A stretch of DNA of 64,000 bases. It comes from Rhizobium vallis. GTDB lineage: Bacteria > Pseudomonadota > Alphaproteobacteria > Rhizobiales > Rhizobiaceae. Shown here piece by piece: positions 52,441-61,323 of this stretch (position 1 is the stretch's first letter; each line of letters opens with the position of its first letter). Under the pieces are notes generated by a model. The model was not told the DNA's origin and did not search any database. It saw nothing but the letters and a program-made list of their open reading frames with translations. Position numbers and translations under genes: made by a program. The DNA lies in contig NZ_ML133692.1 of the NCBI RefSeq assembly GCF_003985155.1, positions 186,001-250,000 on the forward strand, in the 5' to 3' direction.

Positions 52441-54258
52441 ATGCGTTTCACGATCAAACTCAAACTGAGCCTGGTGTTCGGTTTCATCGTTCTCCTGACC
52501 TGCGCCATGGCAGGTCTTTCGATCTACAATCTCTCGTCGCTGAACAGCGACATCTCGATCATGGTTGCCGGTCCGGTCGCCAATCTGCGCGATTCCGGCG
52601 ACCTTTCCGATGCCGTTATGCGTTCCATCCGCGCCGAAAAGGACGCGATCATCAACACCGATGCCAGCAAGATCGGCGGTTATGTCGATGAGATCTCGCA
52701 GCAGCGAGATCTCATCAAAACGCTCCATACCCGCCTTGCAGCCTCCGAGGATCCGCAGATCAAGACGGCGATGGCGCAGTTCGGCGATCTCTACGGCAAA
52801 TGGACGGCGCTGCAGGATCATGTTGCCGATCTCGCAAAACAGAACACGACGGAATCCAATGCCCAGGCCGGCGTCATCTCGATGGGCGAGGGCCAGCAGG
52901 TGACGACCCAGCTTCTCGGCATCCTCGCCAAGCTGAACGACACTGTGACCGGCAACGTCGCCGAAACGGACGCGGCCACCAACGATCAGTATGCGCAGTC
53001 GCGCAACATGCTTTTGATGATGACGGTCGGCCTGATCGTCGTCTCGTCGGCGGCTGCCATCTGGATCCTGCTCAATATCTCCCGTGGCCTGAAGCGCGCC
53101 GTCGGTCTTGCCGATGCCGTCAGCATCGGCGACCTCGAACAGAATATCGAGCACAAGAGCAATGACGAAATCCGCGATCTCGTCCATTCGATGAGCCGGA
53201 TGACCGCGAACCTGCGCAATACCGCGACGATCGCCAATCAGATCTCCAACGGCGACCTGATGGTTTCTCCGAAACCGCTGTCTGAAAAGGATATGCTCGG
53301 CATTGCGCTCGAGCAGATGGTCGAACGGTTGCGCGGTGTCGTCGCCGACGCGATTTCGGCGGCCGAAAATGTTTCGGCCGGCAGCCAGGAGCTTTCGGCC
53401 AGTTCCGAGCAGGTGTCGCAGGGCGCCAGCGAACAGGCCGCTTCCGCCGAAGAGGCATCCGCCTCGATGGAAGAGATGGCAGCCAACATCAAGCAGAACG
53501 CCGACAATGCCGCCCAGACCGAGAAGATCGCCCGCCAATCCGCCAAGGATGCGGAAGCCAGCGGGGATGCGGTGACGCGCGCCGTGCAGGCAATGCGGAC
53601 GATCGCCGAGAAGATCAGCATCGTCCAGGAGATCGCCCGCCAAACCGATCTTCTAGCCCTCAACGCTGCTGTCGAAGCGGCGCGCGCCGGCGAGCACGGT
53701 AAGGGTTTTGCGGTCGTGGCTTCCGAGGTTCGCAAGCTCGCCGAACGCAGCCAGTCGGCCGCGGCCGAAATCGGGGCTATGTCGAGCGATACGGTCAAGG
53801 CCGCCCAGGAAGCCGGCGACATGCTTGGCCGGTTGGTGCCTGACATCCGCAAGACGGCGGAACTGGTCTCCGAGATCAGCGCCGCCTGCCGCGAGCAGGA
53901 TATCGGGGCTGCCCAGATCAACGAGGCGATCCAGCAGCTCGACAAGGTGACGCAGCAGAATGCGGGGGCTTCCGAGCAGATGTCGGCAACCTCCGAAGAG
54001 CTCGCCTCGCAGGCGGAAGAACTGCAGACGTCGATCGCCTTCTTCAAGGTCGATAAGGCAGGCGGATCTCGCGAGCGCGCGCCGGCTGCCAGGATGACGG
54101 TGCGGAGCCTCGCGCCGGCCGCCGGCCGCAAGCCTGCGGCCAAGAAACCGGCCGCCAACAGCGTCGCCAGCCAACAGGCGCGCGTGAAAGGTTTCGCTCT
54201 CGATCTCTCCATGGGCGGTCCCGATGACGGGGACGCCGATTTCAAGGAAAGTGCATAA
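52441..54258 (+). CDS. Methyl-accepting chemotaxis protein 3, with one extra HAMP-like unit
   Basis: A 605-residue receptor. TM1 is near the N-terminus (LVFGFIVLLTCAMAGLSIY) and TM2 is NMLLMMTVGLIVVSSAAAIW. One HAMP (DAVSIGDLEQNIEHKSNDEIR) is followed by a single 39-residue-type unit (GDLMVSPKPLSEKDMLGIA), then the shared signalling domain. The tail ends FALDLSMGGPDDGDADFKESA. Its periplasmic domain differs from those of receptors 1 and 2, so it probably senses another ligand. The second cheW begins right after its stop. Confidence 0.93.
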   Translation: MRFTIKLKLSLVFGFIVLLTCAMAGLSIYNLSSLNSDISIMVAGPVANLRDSGDLSDAVMRSIRAEKDAIINTDASKIGGYVDEISQQRDLIKTLHTRLAASEDPQIKTAMAQFGDLYGKWTALQDHVADLAKQNTTESNAQAGVISMGEGQQVTTQLLGILAKLNDTVTGNVAETDAATNDQYAQSRNMLLMMTVGLIVVSSAAAIWILLNISRGLKRAVGLADAVSIGDLEQNIEHKSNDEIRDLVHSMSRMTANLRNTATIANQISNGDLMVSPKPLSEKDMLGIALEQMVERLRGVVADAISAAENVSAGSQELSASSEQVSQGASEQAASAEEASASMEEMAANIKQNADNAAQTEKIARQSAKDAEASGDAVTRAVQAMRTIAEKISIVQEIARQTDLLALNAAVEAARAGEHGKGFAVVASEVRKLAERSQSAAAEIGAMSSDTVKAAQEAGDMLGRLVPDIRKTAELVSEISAACREQDIGAAQINEAIQQLDKVTQQNAGASEQMSATSEELASQAEELQTSIAFFKVDKAGGSRERAPAARMTVRSLAPAAGRKPAAKKPAANSVASQQARVKGFALDLSMGGPDDGDADFKESA

Positions 54259-54260
54259 TC

Positions 54261-54737
54261 ATGGCCACGACATCTCTGGAAGCACAATTCGTGACCTTCA
54301 GCCTCGGCGACGAGATTTTCGCCGTGCCGGTTGAGGTGGTGCGGGAAATCCTCGACTATGCGGAAGCTTTCAAGATTCCGAACGGTCCCGACTATCTGCT
54401 CGGCCTGCGCGACGTGCGCGGGCAGGGCGTGCCGACGATCGATCTTCGATTGAAGCTCGGCATGACGAAGACCGTGCCGACACCGCACACGCGGGTGCTC
54501 GTTCTCGACGTGCCGATGGAGAGCCGGCTGCTCACCCTCGGCCTCGTCGCCGACCGCGTCTTCGAGGTCACGCCGTTCCGGCGTGACCAGATCGAGGCGG
54601 CGCCCGACATCGGCGTGCGCTGGCGCTCGGACTATATCGCCGGGGTCGTCCGCCGCGAGAACGGCTTCGTCGTCATCATCGATCTTGCACGATTGCTATC
54701 GCGCGAGGACGCCTCGGCACTGCAATCGGCGGCCTGA
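54261..54737 (+). CDS. cheW: CheW coupling protein (second copy)
   Basis: A 158-residue CheW: FVTFSLGDEIFAVPVEVVREIL, LLGLRDVRGQGVPTIDLRLKLG and GVRWRSDYIAGVVRRENGFVVI. It lies 2 bases after receptor 3 and 30 bases before cheR. It is more typical of CheW than the first copy is. Confidence 0.94.
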   Translation: MATTSLEAQFVTFSLGDEIFAVPVEVVREILDYAEAFKIPNGPDYLLGLRDVRGQGVPTIDLRLKLGMTKTVPTPHTRVLVLDVPMESRLLTLGLVADRVFEVTPFRRDQIEAAPDIGVRWRSDYIAGVVRRENGFVVIIDLARLLSREDASALQSAA

Positions 54738-54767
54738 CACCCAAGTCAACCTGGAGTACTGCGTTCT

Positions 54768-55622
54768 ATGAGTATGGCAGCGGTGGAAACCCAATTGCCC
54801 GGCGACCGGATCAGCAAGCGCAATTTCGACAAGCTTGCCCGATTCATCTACGATTATAGCGGCATAAAGATGCCGCCGACCAAGCTGACGATGCTCGAAG
54901 GGCGGCTGAGGCGCCGCCTTCGTGCGACCAATCATTCGACCTTCGACGATTATTGCGACTTCCTGTTCAATCACGACGGCCTTGCCCAGGAAACCGTCTA
55001 TCTCATCGACGTGGTGACGACGAATAAGACCGACTTCTTCCGGGAAGCCAAGCATTTCGACTATTTGCAGACGGTGGCGCTGCCGACGATCGCCAACAGC
55101 GGCGTGCGCACCATTCGCACCTGGAGCTCGGCCTGCTCGACGGGGGCCGAACCCTACACGATGGCGATGGTGTTGGCAGAATTTGCCGAAGGCTGCAACG
55201 GCGTCTCCTACAGCGTGCTCGCCACCGATCTTTCCACCGACGTGCTGCAGACCGCGCGCCGGGGCATCTATCCGGAAGATATCATTGCGCCGGTGCCGCG
55301 CGACCTGCAGCGCAAATACGTGTTGGTCGCCAAGCAGCCGGGCCGCAGGGAGGTGCGCATCACGCCGAAACTGCGCAGCAGGGTGGGTTTTGCCCGAATG
55401 AACCTGATGGACGATAAATATTCGGTCGGCGACTTGATGAACATCATCTTCTGCCGCAACGTGCTGATCTACTTCGACAAGCAAACCCAGGCCGGTGTGC
55501 TCAACCGTCTCTGCAATTGCCTGGCGAAGGGCGGCTACATGTTCATCGGCCATTCCGAATCGATCACCGGTTTCGACCTGCCACTGAAGCAGGTTTCGAA
55601 CACGGTGTTTCAGCGTATCTAG
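54768..55622 (+). CDS. cheR: Chemotaxis methyltransferase CheR
   Basis: Methylates glutamates of the receptors using S-adenosylmethionine. The 284 residues show the N-terminal CheR domain (FDKLARFIYDYSGIKM), the SAM motif RTWSSACSTGAEPYTMAM, and IIFCRNVLIYFDKQTQ. Its stop codon is the first part of a large hairpin repeat. No tethering pentapeptide is visible on the three receptors, so docking is probably by another route. Confidence 0.96.
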   Translation: MSMAAVETQLPGDRISKRNFDKLARFIYDYSGIKMPPTKLTMLEGRLRRRLRATNHSTFDDYCDFLFNHDGLAQETVYLIDVVTTNKTDFFREAKHFDYLQTVALPTIANSGVRTIRTWSSACSTGAEPYTMAMVLAEFAEGCNGVSYSVLATDLSTDVLQTARRGIYPEDIIAPVPRDLQRKYVLVAKQPGRREVRITPKLRSRVGFARMNLMDDKYSVGDLMNIIFCRNVLIYFDKQTQAGVLNRLCNCLAKGGYMFIGHSESITGFDLPLKQVSNTVFQRI

Positions 55623-55716
55623 AGCATTTCCGCTTTTGGCGGAAATGCTCTATCTCTTCGTTTTCACGTAATTCGGGACGCAAAACCGCTACACACTTTT
55701 GCTGGAATTGCTCTAG
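55621..55716. repeat. Rhizobial intergenic palindrome, family C, between cheR and cheB
   Basis: A perfect 13-bp stem (55621-55633 with 55639-55651, AGAGCATTTCCGC) has a TTTTG loop and starts within the cheR stop codon. It is followed by TATCTCTTCGTTTTCACG and a conserved tail ending GGAATTGCTCTAGAG. I recognise the whole unit as a frequent Rhizobium intergenic element. It splits cheR from cheB, which are otherwise close, and may affect expression of cheB. Confidence 0.75.
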
Positions 55717-55724
55717 AGGCATGC

Positions 55725-56822
55725 ATGCGCAAGAAAATCCGCGTTCTCATCATCGACGATTCCGCCAGTATCCGCCAGACGCTGAGCCATGTGCTGGAGC
55801 AGGATCCCGATATCGAGATCATGGGGGTCGCATCCGATCCTTTCGTGGCGGCGCGGAAGCTGCAGGAGGAAATCCCCGATGTTATCACGCTCGACGTGGA
55901 GATGCCGCGCATGGATGGCATCACCTTCCTGCGCAAGCTGATGTCGCAGCGGCCGATCCCCGTCGTGATGTGCTCGTCGCTGACGGAGGCCGGTTCGGAA
56001 ACGCTGATCCAGGCGCTCGAGGCTGGCGCCGTCGATGTCATCCTGAAATCGAAGATCGGAGCTGCCGACGGTCTCGCCGATGACGCCATGCGCATTCGCG
56101 AAGTCGTGAAAAGCGCTTCGCACGCGCGGCTTTCCACCGTGCGCCGCGCGGCTGGAACCATTCGCTCCGCCTCCGCCGAGGGGCCGGCCAAGAAGCTGAC
56201 GGCGGATGCGATGCTGCCACCGCCGACGGGACGGGCGATGGCGAAGACGACGGAGATGGTCGTCTGCGTCGGCGCCTCCACCGGCGGCACCGAGGCGCTG
56301 CGCGAATTCCTGGAGGAATTGCCGGCCAATGCGCCTGGTGTGGTGATCGTCCAGCATATGCCGGAGAAATTCACCGCCGCCTTCGCCAAGCGCCTGAACG
56401 GGCTCTGCGAGGTCGAGGTCAAGGAAGCCGTGGACGGCGACCCGGTGCTGCGCGGTCATGTGCTGATCGCGCCCGGCGACAAGCACATGCTGCTCGAACG
56501 CCAGGGCGCGCGCTATTATGTGAGCGTAAAGACCGGCCCGCTGGTCTCTCGCCACCGACCTTCCGTCGACGTGCTCTTCCGCTCGGCGGCGCGATCGGCC
56601 GGCTCGAACGCCATGGGCATCATCATGACCGGTATGGGCGATGACGGAGCGCGCGGCATGCTGGAGATGCATGAGGCCGGCGCCTATACGGTGGCACAGG
56701 ACGAGGCAAGTTCCGTTGTCTTCGGCATGCCGAAAGAGGCAATCGCCAAGGGTGGCGTCGACCGCATCCTGCCGCTCGACCAGATCGCCCGCGAAGTGCT
56801 GATGACGCAGCAGAAGTTCTGA
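55725..56822 (+). CDS. cheB: Protein-glutamate methylesterase CheB
   Basis: Removes methyl groups from receptors and deamidates glutamines. The 365 residues have a receiver domain with Asp57 in TLDVEMPRMDG and the catalytic domain with VGASTGGTEAL (Ser), VIVQHMPEKFTAAF (His) and GMGDDGARGM (Asp). All catalytic residues are intact. It is the last gene of the cluster. Confidence 0.96.
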   Translation: MRKKIRVLIIDDSASIRQTLSHVLEQDPDIEIMGVASDPFVAARKLQEEIPDVITLDVEMPRMDGITFLRKLMSQRPIPVVMCSSLTEAGSETLIQALEAGAVDVILKSKIGAADGLADDAMRIREVVKSASHARLSTVRRAAGTIRSASAEGPAKKLTADAMLPPPTGRAMAKTTEMVVCVGASTGGTEALREFLEELPANAPGVVIVQHMPEKFTAAFAKRLNGLCEVEVKEAVDGDPVLRGHVLIAPGDKHMLLERQGARYYVSVKTGPLVSRHRPSVDVLFRSAARSAGSNAMGIIMTGMGDDGARGMLEMHEAGAYTVAQDEASSVVFGMPKEAIAKGGVDRILPLDQIAREVLMTQQKF

Positions 56823-57016
56823 GATTGGCTCGGCCGGCCGGCAAAGCGAGCGATTTCCGGCGCCGCCAGGCAGCCATGCGCGCCTCCCCTTGAAATTTCC
56901 GTGATTTTGTGGTCTTGAGGCCGCCAATCTTTGCAGCGCTGCCTGTCTGCATGTTCAGGGACATTTCCCGCCCTGGCAGCGCGCGCCCCGTATCAGTCCC
57001 AAGGAAAAATGCGCAG

Positions 57017-57817
57017 ATGGCCCGTTCAGCTCTTCTCAATGTCATGGTTCAGGCTGCCCTCAAGGCAGGAAAATCGCTGGGGCGTGATTTCGGCGAAGTG
57101 CAGAACCTGCAGGTTTCCGTGAAGGGGCCGGGCGATTTCGTTTCCACCGCTGACCGCAAGGCTGAGAAGATCGTTCGGGAGGAACTGCTCAAGGCGCGTC
57201 CGACCTATGGCTTCCTCGGCGAGGAAAGCGAGGAGATCAAGGGCACAGACGGTGCGCATCGCTGGATCGTCGATCCGCTCGACGGCACGACGAACTTCCT
57301 CCACGGCATCCCGGCCTTTGCCGTTTCGGTTGCACTCGAACGCAACGGCGAGATCGTCGCCGCCGTCGTTTTCAATCCGGCGACCGACGAACTCTATACC
57401 GCTGAACGCGGCGGCGGCGCCTTCCTCAACGACCGGCGCCTGCGCGTCGCTGCACGCCGCGTGCTGTCCGATTGCGTCGTCGGCTGCGGCGTGCCGGCGC
57501 TTGGCAAACGCAATCACGGCAAGTTCCTGGTAGAGCTTCGCCACGTGATGGGCGAAGTGGCCGGCATCCGCCGCCTGGGTTCGCCGACGCTCGATCTCGC
57601 CTATGTCGCTGCCGGTCGTTTCGACGGTTTCTGGGAAGCGGAACTGGCGCCCTGGGACATGGCGGCCGGTATCCTGCTCATCCGCGAAGCCGGCGGTTTC
57701 GCCACCGATTGGGACGGCGGGACGGCCATTCTGGAGAGCGGTGCGATCGTCGCCGGCAACGAAGCTATTCACAAGGCGCTGATCGAGGTCATCAAGCGAC
57801 CGATCCCCGCGAAGTGA
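57017..57817 (+). CDS. suhB: Inositol monophosphatase family protein
   Basis: A 266-residue Mg-dependent phosphatase. Metal-site motifs are GEESEEIKG, WIVDPLDGTTNFLHGIPAF and the C-terminal WEAELAPWDMAAGILLIREAGG. The length and sequence match the bacterial SuhB group, which hydrolyses inositol phosphates and, in E. coli, supports rRNA antitermination. ATG 57017 has AAGGA upstream. The longer frame from 56909 has no protein-like start. Confidence 0.93.
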   Translation: MARSALLNVMVQAALKAGKSLGRDFGEVQNLQVSVKGPGDFVSTADRKAEKIVREELLKARPTYGFLGEESEEIKGTDGAHRWIVDPLDGTTNFLHGIPAFAVSVALERNGEIVAAVVFNPATDELYTAERGGGAFLNDRRLRVAARRVLSDCVVGCGVPALGKRNHGKFLVELRHVMGEVAGIRRLGSPTLDLAYVAAGRFDGFWEAELAPWDMAAGILLIREAGGFATDWDGGTAILESGAIVAGNEAIHKALIEVIKRPIPAK

Positions 57818-57905
57818 CGGAACGGAAAACCGGCTGTTGTAAAGTCACGGTTTTCGCCCCGGCATACTTCAATTCGGCACAATGTTGATCTAGTCTCCGC
57901 CAGCA

Positions 57906-59030
57906 ATGAGTTCGGAGGCTGCTGAACCTATGGAAAATGTGAATGTGGCGGAGATCGGCTCCACCGAAAAGGCGCCCGGTGGTTATGCTTACAGGCTTTC
58001 GAGCCCCATGCCCTTCCTCTGGACGATGCTGCTTTTCCTGGTTATCGTCGGTTTCATCGCCGCAATCCTCTTCCGGCAGACACAGACTGCCTTCATGCAC
58101 AATCCGGGCCTCAATGGCCTGATCCTCGGCGTTCTCGCGGTCGGAATCATCCTTGTTTTCAATCATGTACTGGCGCTTCGCCCCGAGGTGCGCTGGTTCA
58201 ATTCCTTCCGCGCCGCCGGTAGCGCCGACAAGGTCAACCGCAATCCCCGGCTGCTTGCGCCGATGCGGGCGCTGATCGGCAGCCGCAAGAGCGCTGTGGC
58301 GCTGTCGACGACGGCGCTACGCTCGATCCTCGATTCGATCGCCACCCGCCTCGACGAATCGCGCGACGTTTCGCGCTACCTGATCGGCCTTCTTGTCTTC
58401 CTCGGCCTGCTCGGCACCTTCTGGGGCCTCATCGGCACGATCGGTTCGATCAGCATCGTCATCCAGTCGCTCGATGCCAGCTCGAACGGTACGGGGGATG
58501 TGCTCTCGGCGCTGAAGGAAGGGCTTTCCACGCCGCTTTCGGGCATGGGCCAGGCCTTCTCCTCCTCGCTGCTCGGCCTTTCCGGTTCGCTCATTCTCGG
58601 CTTCCTCGACCTGCAGGCCGGCCGGGCGCAGAACCGCTTCTACATGGAGCTGGAAAACTGGCTCTCCTCCGTCACTGATGTCGGCTCCGATCTTGCGCCG
58701 GCCCTCGATGCCGTTTCCGGCTCGTCGGAAGATATGCGCGCGCTTTCCGATTATCTGCGCAAGGTCTCGGAAGAGGGTGGCGTCGGCACCCAGCGCTCCG
58801 TCGCCGCCATGGCGAGCCTGGCCGAAGGCATTCAGGGGCTCGTCAAGAACATGCGTAACGAGCAGCAGATGCTGCGCGACTGGATCGAGGCGCAACAGGA
58901 CGAGGCGAAGGCGATGCGCCGCACGCTTGACCGGCTGGCGGAACGCATCGGCCTGCAGGAACGTGGGGGCGACAGGAGCGAGCGCGCGCGCGACCGCGCA
59001 AGCCAGACAGAGAAGAGCGAGGGCAAGTAA
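57906..59030 (+). CDS. MotA/TolQ/ExbB-type proton channel protein
   Basis: A 374-residue membrane protein. Membrane segments are at about 37-56, 70-89, 159-183 and 218-236. The paired LLGTFWGLIGTIGSI and PLSGMGQAFSSSLLGLSGSLI segments are the MotA/TolQ/ExbB channel signature. A charged C-terminal tail of about 130 residues extends into the cytoplasm. It is followed 3 bases later by the MotB-like gene, so the two form one ion-driven complex. It differs from flagellar MotA by its short cytoplasmic loop. Confidence 0.88.
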   Translation: MSSEAAEPMENVNVAEIGSTEKAPGGYAYRLSSPMPFLWTMLLFLVIVGFIAAILFRQTQTAFMHNPGLNGLILGVLAVGIILVFNHVLALRPEVRWFNSFRAAGSADKVNRNPRLLAPMRALIGSRKSAVALSTTALRSILDSIATRLDESRDVSRYLIGLLVFLGLLGTFWGLIGTIGSISIVIQSLDASSNGTGDVLSALKEGLSTPLSGMGQAFSSSLLGLSGSLILGFLDLQAGRAQNRFYMELENWLSSVTDVGSDLAPALDAVSGSSEDMRALSDYLRKVSEEGGVGTQRSVAAMASLAEGIQGLVKNMRNEQQMLRDWIEAQQDEAKAMRRTLDRLAERIGLQERGGDRSERARDRASQTEKSEGK

Positions 59031-59033
59031 GCC

Positions 59034-60065
59034 ATGGCTCTTGCCCGCAACCGCCGCCGCGAACGCACGGTGGATTACTGGCCGGGCTTCGTCGATGCCT
59101 TGTCGACGCTGCTCATCTCGATCATGTTTCTGCTGACGGTCTTCGTCGTCGGGCAGTTCATTCTCAGCCGCGAAATCACCGGCCGCGACGAGGTGCTGAA
59201 CCGGCTCAACAGCCAGATCAACGAGCTGACGCAGCTTCTCGCGCTCGAAAAGGGCAGCAACCAGGATCTCCAGGATTCGGTCGCCAATCTGCAGGCGTCG
59301 CTTTCCAATGCCGAAGGCGAGCGGTCGCGGCTACAGGCGCTGCTGAACGCCGGTTCGGGCGGCCAGGACGCGGCGCAGAAGCGGATCGGCACGATGACTC
59401 AGGAGCTCGATGAGCAGAAACAGGTGAGCGAGCGGGCGCTCAGCCAGGTCGAACTCTTGAATCAGCAGATCGCGGCACTTCGCAGCCAGATCGCCGCCGT
59501 CGAAGCGGCGCTTCAGGCGTCGGAAGAGAAAGACCGGGTCTCGCAGACCAAGATCGCCGATCTCGGCAGCCGCCTCAACGTGGCGCTTGCAGCGCGCGTG
59601 CAGGAGTTGAACCGTTACCGCTCCGACTTCTTCGGTCGCTTACGCGAAATCCTCTCGGACCGCGAGAATATCCGCATTGTCGGCGACCGGTTCGTCTTCC
59701 AGTCGGAAGTGCTGTTTCCCTCGGGCGGCGCCGACCTCAATCCGGAAGGGCAGACGGAGATGGCGAAACTTGCCGCAGCTCTTCTCGATCTGGCCAAGGA
59801 AATTCCCCCCGAGATCAACTGGGTGCTGCGCGTCGACGGCCATACAGACAATGTGCCGCTCGCCGGAACCGGCCGCTATCGCGACAATTGGGAGCTTTCC
59901 TCGGCGCGCGCGATTTCGGTCGTCAAGTTCCTGATCGCGCAGGGCGTGCCGGCAGACCGGCTCGTTGCCGCCGGCTTCGGCGAGTTCCAGCCGATCGCAC
60001 CGGGCGAGACGCCGGATGCGCGCGCCACCAACCGCCGTATCGAGCTGAAGCTGACCGAGAAATGA
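59034..60065 (+). CDS. MotB-like peptidoglycan-binding protein
   Basis: A 343-residue partner of the preceding channel protein. One membrane helix (about 20-44) begins with GFVDALSTLLISIMFLLT, where Asp21 sits as the MotB proton-carrying Asp does. A periplasmic coiled coil (about 45-195) is followed by an OmpA domain (about 205-343) with HTDNVPLAGTGRYRDNWELS and the ending ATNRRIELKL. The long coiled coil is longer than in flagellar MotB. The stop codon abuts the convergent sigma factor gene (TGATCA at 60063-60068). Confidence 0.9.
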   Translation: MALARNRRRERTVDYWPGFVDALSTLLISIMFLLTVFVVGQFILSREITGRDEVLNRLNSQINELTQLLALEKGSNQDLQDSVANLQASLSNAEGERSRLQALLNAGSGGQDAAQKRIGTMTQELDEQKQVSERALSQVELLNQQIAALRSQIAAVEAALQASEEKDRVSQTKIADLGSRLNVALAARVQELNRYRSDFFGRLREILSDRENIRIVGDRFVFQSEVLFPSGGADLNPEGQTEMAKLAAALLDLAKEIPPEINWVLRVDGHTDNVPLAGTGRYRDNWELSSARAISVVKFLIAQGVPADRLVAAGFGEFQPIAPGETPDARATNRRIELKLTEK

Positions 60066-61316
60066 TCAGCCTGATCTCTTCTGCCGGACTTCCTTCAGCC
60101 GGCCGGCGAGGAAATCTTGTACGGCGGGGCTGTCGCTGAGGCCGATCGCTGCCATGTAGGCATCGGCTGCGGCGGTATCATCGCCAGCGCGCGCCAGAAG
60201 AAAGGCCCGCACGGCCCAGTAAGGCTGATAAGCGGCAATGTCGCGCGGATCGAGCCTGTCGAGTTGCTCCAGACCCGCGGCCGGACTCAACGCCCTGCCG
60301 ATCACCGCAGCCTGGCTGACGCGCGCGCCGAGCGCCGGCTTCATCGTCACGAGTGCGGCGTAGAGTGTCGTCAGCGCCTGCCAGTCGGTCGTTCCCAGGA
60401 ACCTGCGCGCCGCATGCACGGACTGGATCGCCGCCTGGCACTGGAACGGGCCGAAACGGTCGAAACCTCCAGCCTTGCGCAGCAGCGCATCGGCCTCGGC
60501 GATCATGATCGCGTTCCAGATCGCCGTGTCCTGTTCGTCCAGCGGTACATATCGGCCGTCGCCGTCACGTCGGGCGCTGCGGCGGGCCTCACAGTGAAGC
60601 ATCAGCGAGAGAAGGCCGATCGCTTCCGGTTCGTCGGGCAATACGGCGAGAAGCGCGCGGCCGAGCCAGATCGCCTCACCGGCGAGCGAATGGCGCTCTT
60701 CCTCGCCGTCCAGACCGTCCCAGCCGAGGCCATAGGCGGCGTAGATCGCCGAAAGAACGGCGGCGAGCCGACCTGACAAGGCCGGGCGAGGGGGAACGGC
60801 GAAGGGAATGCCGGCATCGCGGATCTTCACCTTGGCCCGCACCAGCCGCTGGCTCATGGCTTCCGGTGAAACAACGAAGGCTCTGGCGATGGTTTTCGCC
60901 TCGATGCCGAGGACGGTCTGCAGCATCAGCGGGGTATGCACCGAGCTGTCGATGGCTGGATGGGTGCAGGCGAAAAGCAGCTTCAGCCGCTCATCGGGAA
61001 AGACGGATTTGCCGGCTTCGTTCATGCGTTCCTCGGCCTCCTCGAAGGCGAGCGATAGCGTCGCTTGCGCGTTGGCCTGGACGGTGCGGTGGCGGGCGGC
61101 CTGCATGAGGTTGCGGCGTGCGGCGACCAGCAGCCAGGCCTCCGGATTGCCCGGGACGCCGCGTTCGGGCCAGACACGAAGGGCCGAAGCCAGCGCTTCC
61201 GACAATGCGTCTTCAGCTGCCGGCACGTCGCGCGAGCGAGCGGCGAGAAAGGCGATCAGCTTGCCATAGGATTGACGCGCCACCTGTTCGGCGGCGCGTC
61301 CGGCATCGGGTGGCAT
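60066..61316 (-). CDS. ECF sigma factor with C-terminal extension (ECF42-like)
   Basis: A 416-residue sigma factor. The N-terminal region 2 is AARSRDVPAAEDALSEAL, then PEAWLLVAARRNLMQAARH. Region 4 has the helix-turn-helix TIARAFVVSPEAMSQRLVRAKVKI. An extension of about 230 residues has tetratricopeptide-like helices (AALVTMKPALGARVSQAAVIG). It starts at ATG 61316 (GAGGCGG site), 7 bases after the DGPF gene. ECF42 sigma factors typically pair with DGPF proteins and use this extension instead of an anti-sigma factor. Confidence 0.88.
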   Translation of the reverse strand: MPPDAGRAAEQVARQSYGKLIAFLAARSRDVPAAEDALSEALASALRVWPERGVPGNPEAWLLVAARRNLMQAARHRTVQANAQATLSLAFEEAEERMNEAGKSVFPDERLKLLFACTHPAIDSSVHTPLMLQTVLGIEAKTIARAFVVSPEAMSQRLVRAKVKIRDAGIPFAVPPRPALSGRLAAVLSAIYAAYGLGWDGLDGEEERHSLAGEAIWLGRALLAVLPDEPEAIGLLSLMLHCEARRSARRDGDGRYVPLDEQDTAIWNAIMIAEADALLRKAGGFDRFGPFQCQAAIQSVHAARRFLGTTDWQALTTLYAALVTMKPALGARVSQAAVIGRALSPAAGLEQLDRLDPRDIAAYQPYWAVRAFLLARAGDDTAAADAYMAAIGLSDSPAVQDFLAGRLKEVRQKRSG

Positions 61317-61323
61317 CGCCGCC

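Noticed and set aside
50264..53643. Long minus-strand frames across the receptor genes
   Set aside because: They are antisense shadows of the repeated receptor signalling domains and show the same repeats in reverse.
57906..60065. Zorya-type anti-phage defence (ZorA/ZorB are MotA/MotB-like)
   Set aside because: No ZorC, ZorD helicase or ZorE nuclease gene follows; the next genes are a convergent sigma factor and a DGPF protein.
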